Source of the DNA: Trileptium ribeirensis
Taxonomy: Eukaryota > Nematoda > Enoplea > Enoplida > Thoracostomopsidae
Reading direction: 5' to 3'
NCBI GenBank assembly: GCA_030248225.1
Contig: JASANE010019340.1
Location: 62,001-126,000 of the forward strand
DNA length: 64,000 bases
Shown here piece by piece: positions 62,701-64,000 of this stretch (within the stretch, counting starts at the first letter, position 1; the number at the start of each line of letters is the position of its first letter). Below the pieces are notes generated by a model, which was given only the letters and a program-made list of their open reading frames with translations, did no database searches and was not told the origin of the DNA. Made by a program: the position numbers and the translations under genes.

Positions 62701-62949
62701 TGTGTACGACATTTTAGGACCTCAAAAGTATTCAACAACAAACTATTTAAAAATGGATGTATTAAAAATGAATACGTTTCAGTTGTCTAAGATTGGTGCA
62801 CTAGCTTAATCAGTAAAGTTGGGTAACAAGCCTATACTTCGAGTTATTTTGCTACAAAAGTGAAAAATTTCTGCAAAATTGCATTTGAATGTCTGTCACA
62901 ATCAACATTTACAAAGCAATACAGTACAAATTTTATTCAGTTCCTATGG
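59746..62949. other. No supported gene; one imperfect tandem repeat
   Basis: AT-rich. At about 61,330-61,620 an imperfect repeat of roughly 100-120 bp recurs (TTTGTTATAGAGA(T/C)(G/A)CG, ..CGTGTAGTTC(T/G)GG..). Open frames at 60,726-60,999 have no recognisable domain. Confidence 0.4.
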
Positions 62950-63720
62950 TATTTACAGGACTTTATATTTACTGCACTGTTTGCTTCTGGAACACACACG
63001 TATGGCTCAAGAATGAATAATCACTAAAGGTCGTCCGCATATCATGCTTACTAGCGTTCGCAGAACACTACCATATATTTTACGGCAAGATAAATTTAAA
63101 CAATTCAATGAATAATATTACGGCAGCATGGGAAAAAGCTGAATCTTCACTCTTTACGTCTGCCTAGAGTATTATTATGTCATATTTCTGAAAATCGGTA
63201 CGGTTTTGTCAGCTTGTTTGAGTATCATACGCAACGTTATTAGTTATTTGATAATCAATAAAAACGGTGGGGATTGCTGATAATGATATACCTGTAACAC
63301 ACAATATGGTAAACAACTAAGTAGTTATTTCGGGCAGTGCGTCCGCTTGCACTTGCTACATATTTCTATCCTATTTCATGCAGTGCTTCAGGTCAACTTG
63401 ACTAACCAAGGATTTAAAAGCTTTCGCGTTTAAAGTTGAGGCGGAATTTTTATTGTCAGCTTGTACGGTTAAGTTATTCCAAGGATTCATAATACGATTG
63501 GAGAACATGTGGTTAAAACATTTGTTTTGAATTTTAGCTGTGCAACTTCAAAGCGTGTCTACGCGTCCTAGCGGTATCAATTCAGTGCTTAGTTCCTATG
63601 CAGAGTTGAATTTGTTGTTGAAAAATTCGAAGGCAGTGACGAGATCGAAGTGTAATTTTCTTGCTACTAGTGGCTCCAGTTTCAGAAACAGCAACCTCAC
63701 ATTGTATGAAAAATAGTAGA
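62950..63720 (-). pseudogene. CR1-type LINE, ORF2 C-terminus and 3' UTR, broken
   Basis: Reading leftward, KLEPLVARKLHFDLVTAF (about 63,690-63,625) is followed by frame changes, then NHMFSNRIMNPWNNL and LNAKAFKSLVSQVDL, and a stop at 63,371. These match the end of CR1-type ORF2 (RLxxLxxxxLExRRxxxDL ... FFSNRVxNxWNxLP ... SFKxxLD), and the LEPLELRRLKRDLI region of the LINE at 27,120. At least two frame changes make it non-functional. Everything upstream (RT core, endonuclease) lies outside the window or is lost. 62,950-63,370 is its 3' UTR, shared with 57,645. Confidence 0.75.
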
Positions 63721-64000
63721 GACCGTTACGAGTGAGTTAGGCCATTACGGGTTTTGTAAAGTATAGTGGGTCTTGCTCAGCTGCGTCTATATCTCCAGCA
63801 TAGGCGGGAGACTGCACCCTTCCAGGATTAGTGAAACTTAGGTTTAGAATACTGAACAATACCGTTTTAATATTATAACAGAGAAAGCAACAAAATAGCA
63901 TATTGGTAATACGGTGAACTTAGTTTGTTACGTTTATACAGTGCGTTGGATATCTTAAATCCTTAATTATCGTAACGATCAAGTCCAGGTAGGACTCGGT
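63721..64000. other. Probable continuation of the minus-strand LINE, not resolved
   Basis: Positioned where upstream ORF2 sequence of the LINE should lie, but I could not read convincing RT motifs before the window ends. Confidence 0.25.

Overview
The window reads as invertebrate animal (metazoan) nuclear DNA. It is gene-poor and repeat-rich, with one intron-less rhodopsin-family receptor gene, one intron-containing MAM-domain gene (one intron only 65 bp), and broken non-LTR retrotransposons, hAT and Harbinger-type DNA transposons, satellites and fold-back elements. No operons, bacterial ribosome-binding sites or CRISPR arrays are visible. I cannot fix the phylum. RTE-like and CR1-like LINEs plus a receptor lacking several class-A hallmarks would fit a lophotrochozoan or flatworm, but that is inference.

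Layout. 1-1,220: a hAT-like terminus, a dispersed repeat and a 106-bp tandem duplication. 1,227-2,990 (minus): a 587-residue G-protein-coupled receptor with a poly(A) signal 85 bp beyond its stop. 2,991-11,040: almost featureless AT-rich DNA with one dispersed repeat. 11,044-29,430: nested transposons. These are a 308-bp MITE, two copies of a repeat (family A), and a roughly 7.1-kb segment bounded by inverted repeats that itself holds a hAT element with a perfect 8-bp target-site duplication and a Harbinger-type MITE. They also include a duplicated 249-bp module and a nearly complete but broken CR1-type LINE inserted inside the second family A copy. 29,800-30,300: a fold-back element.

30,468-39,648 (plus): exons of a MAM-domain protein. 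Four phase-compatible exons give one MAM domain and the start of another. An orphan exon at 39,532 encodes the end of a MAM domain. Between them lie dispersed repeats and a 4.4-kb array of 120-bp satellite monomers, so the middle of the second domain is not found.

42,275-56,840: the strangest part. Two collinear units of about 7.2-7.4 kb each, in direct tandem order, have no convincing protein-coding sequence and very many hairpins. Several stems are kept between copies although their sequences differ. The second copy carries a 5'-truncated RTE-like reverse transcriptase gene (52,843-53,998, minus). Each unit ends in a short minisatellite. 56,840-64,000: mostly featureless DNA, with LINE 3' ends on the minus strand (57,645 region and 62,950-63,720) and more dispersed repeats.

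All calls come from reading the sequence. No database search or folding program was run.
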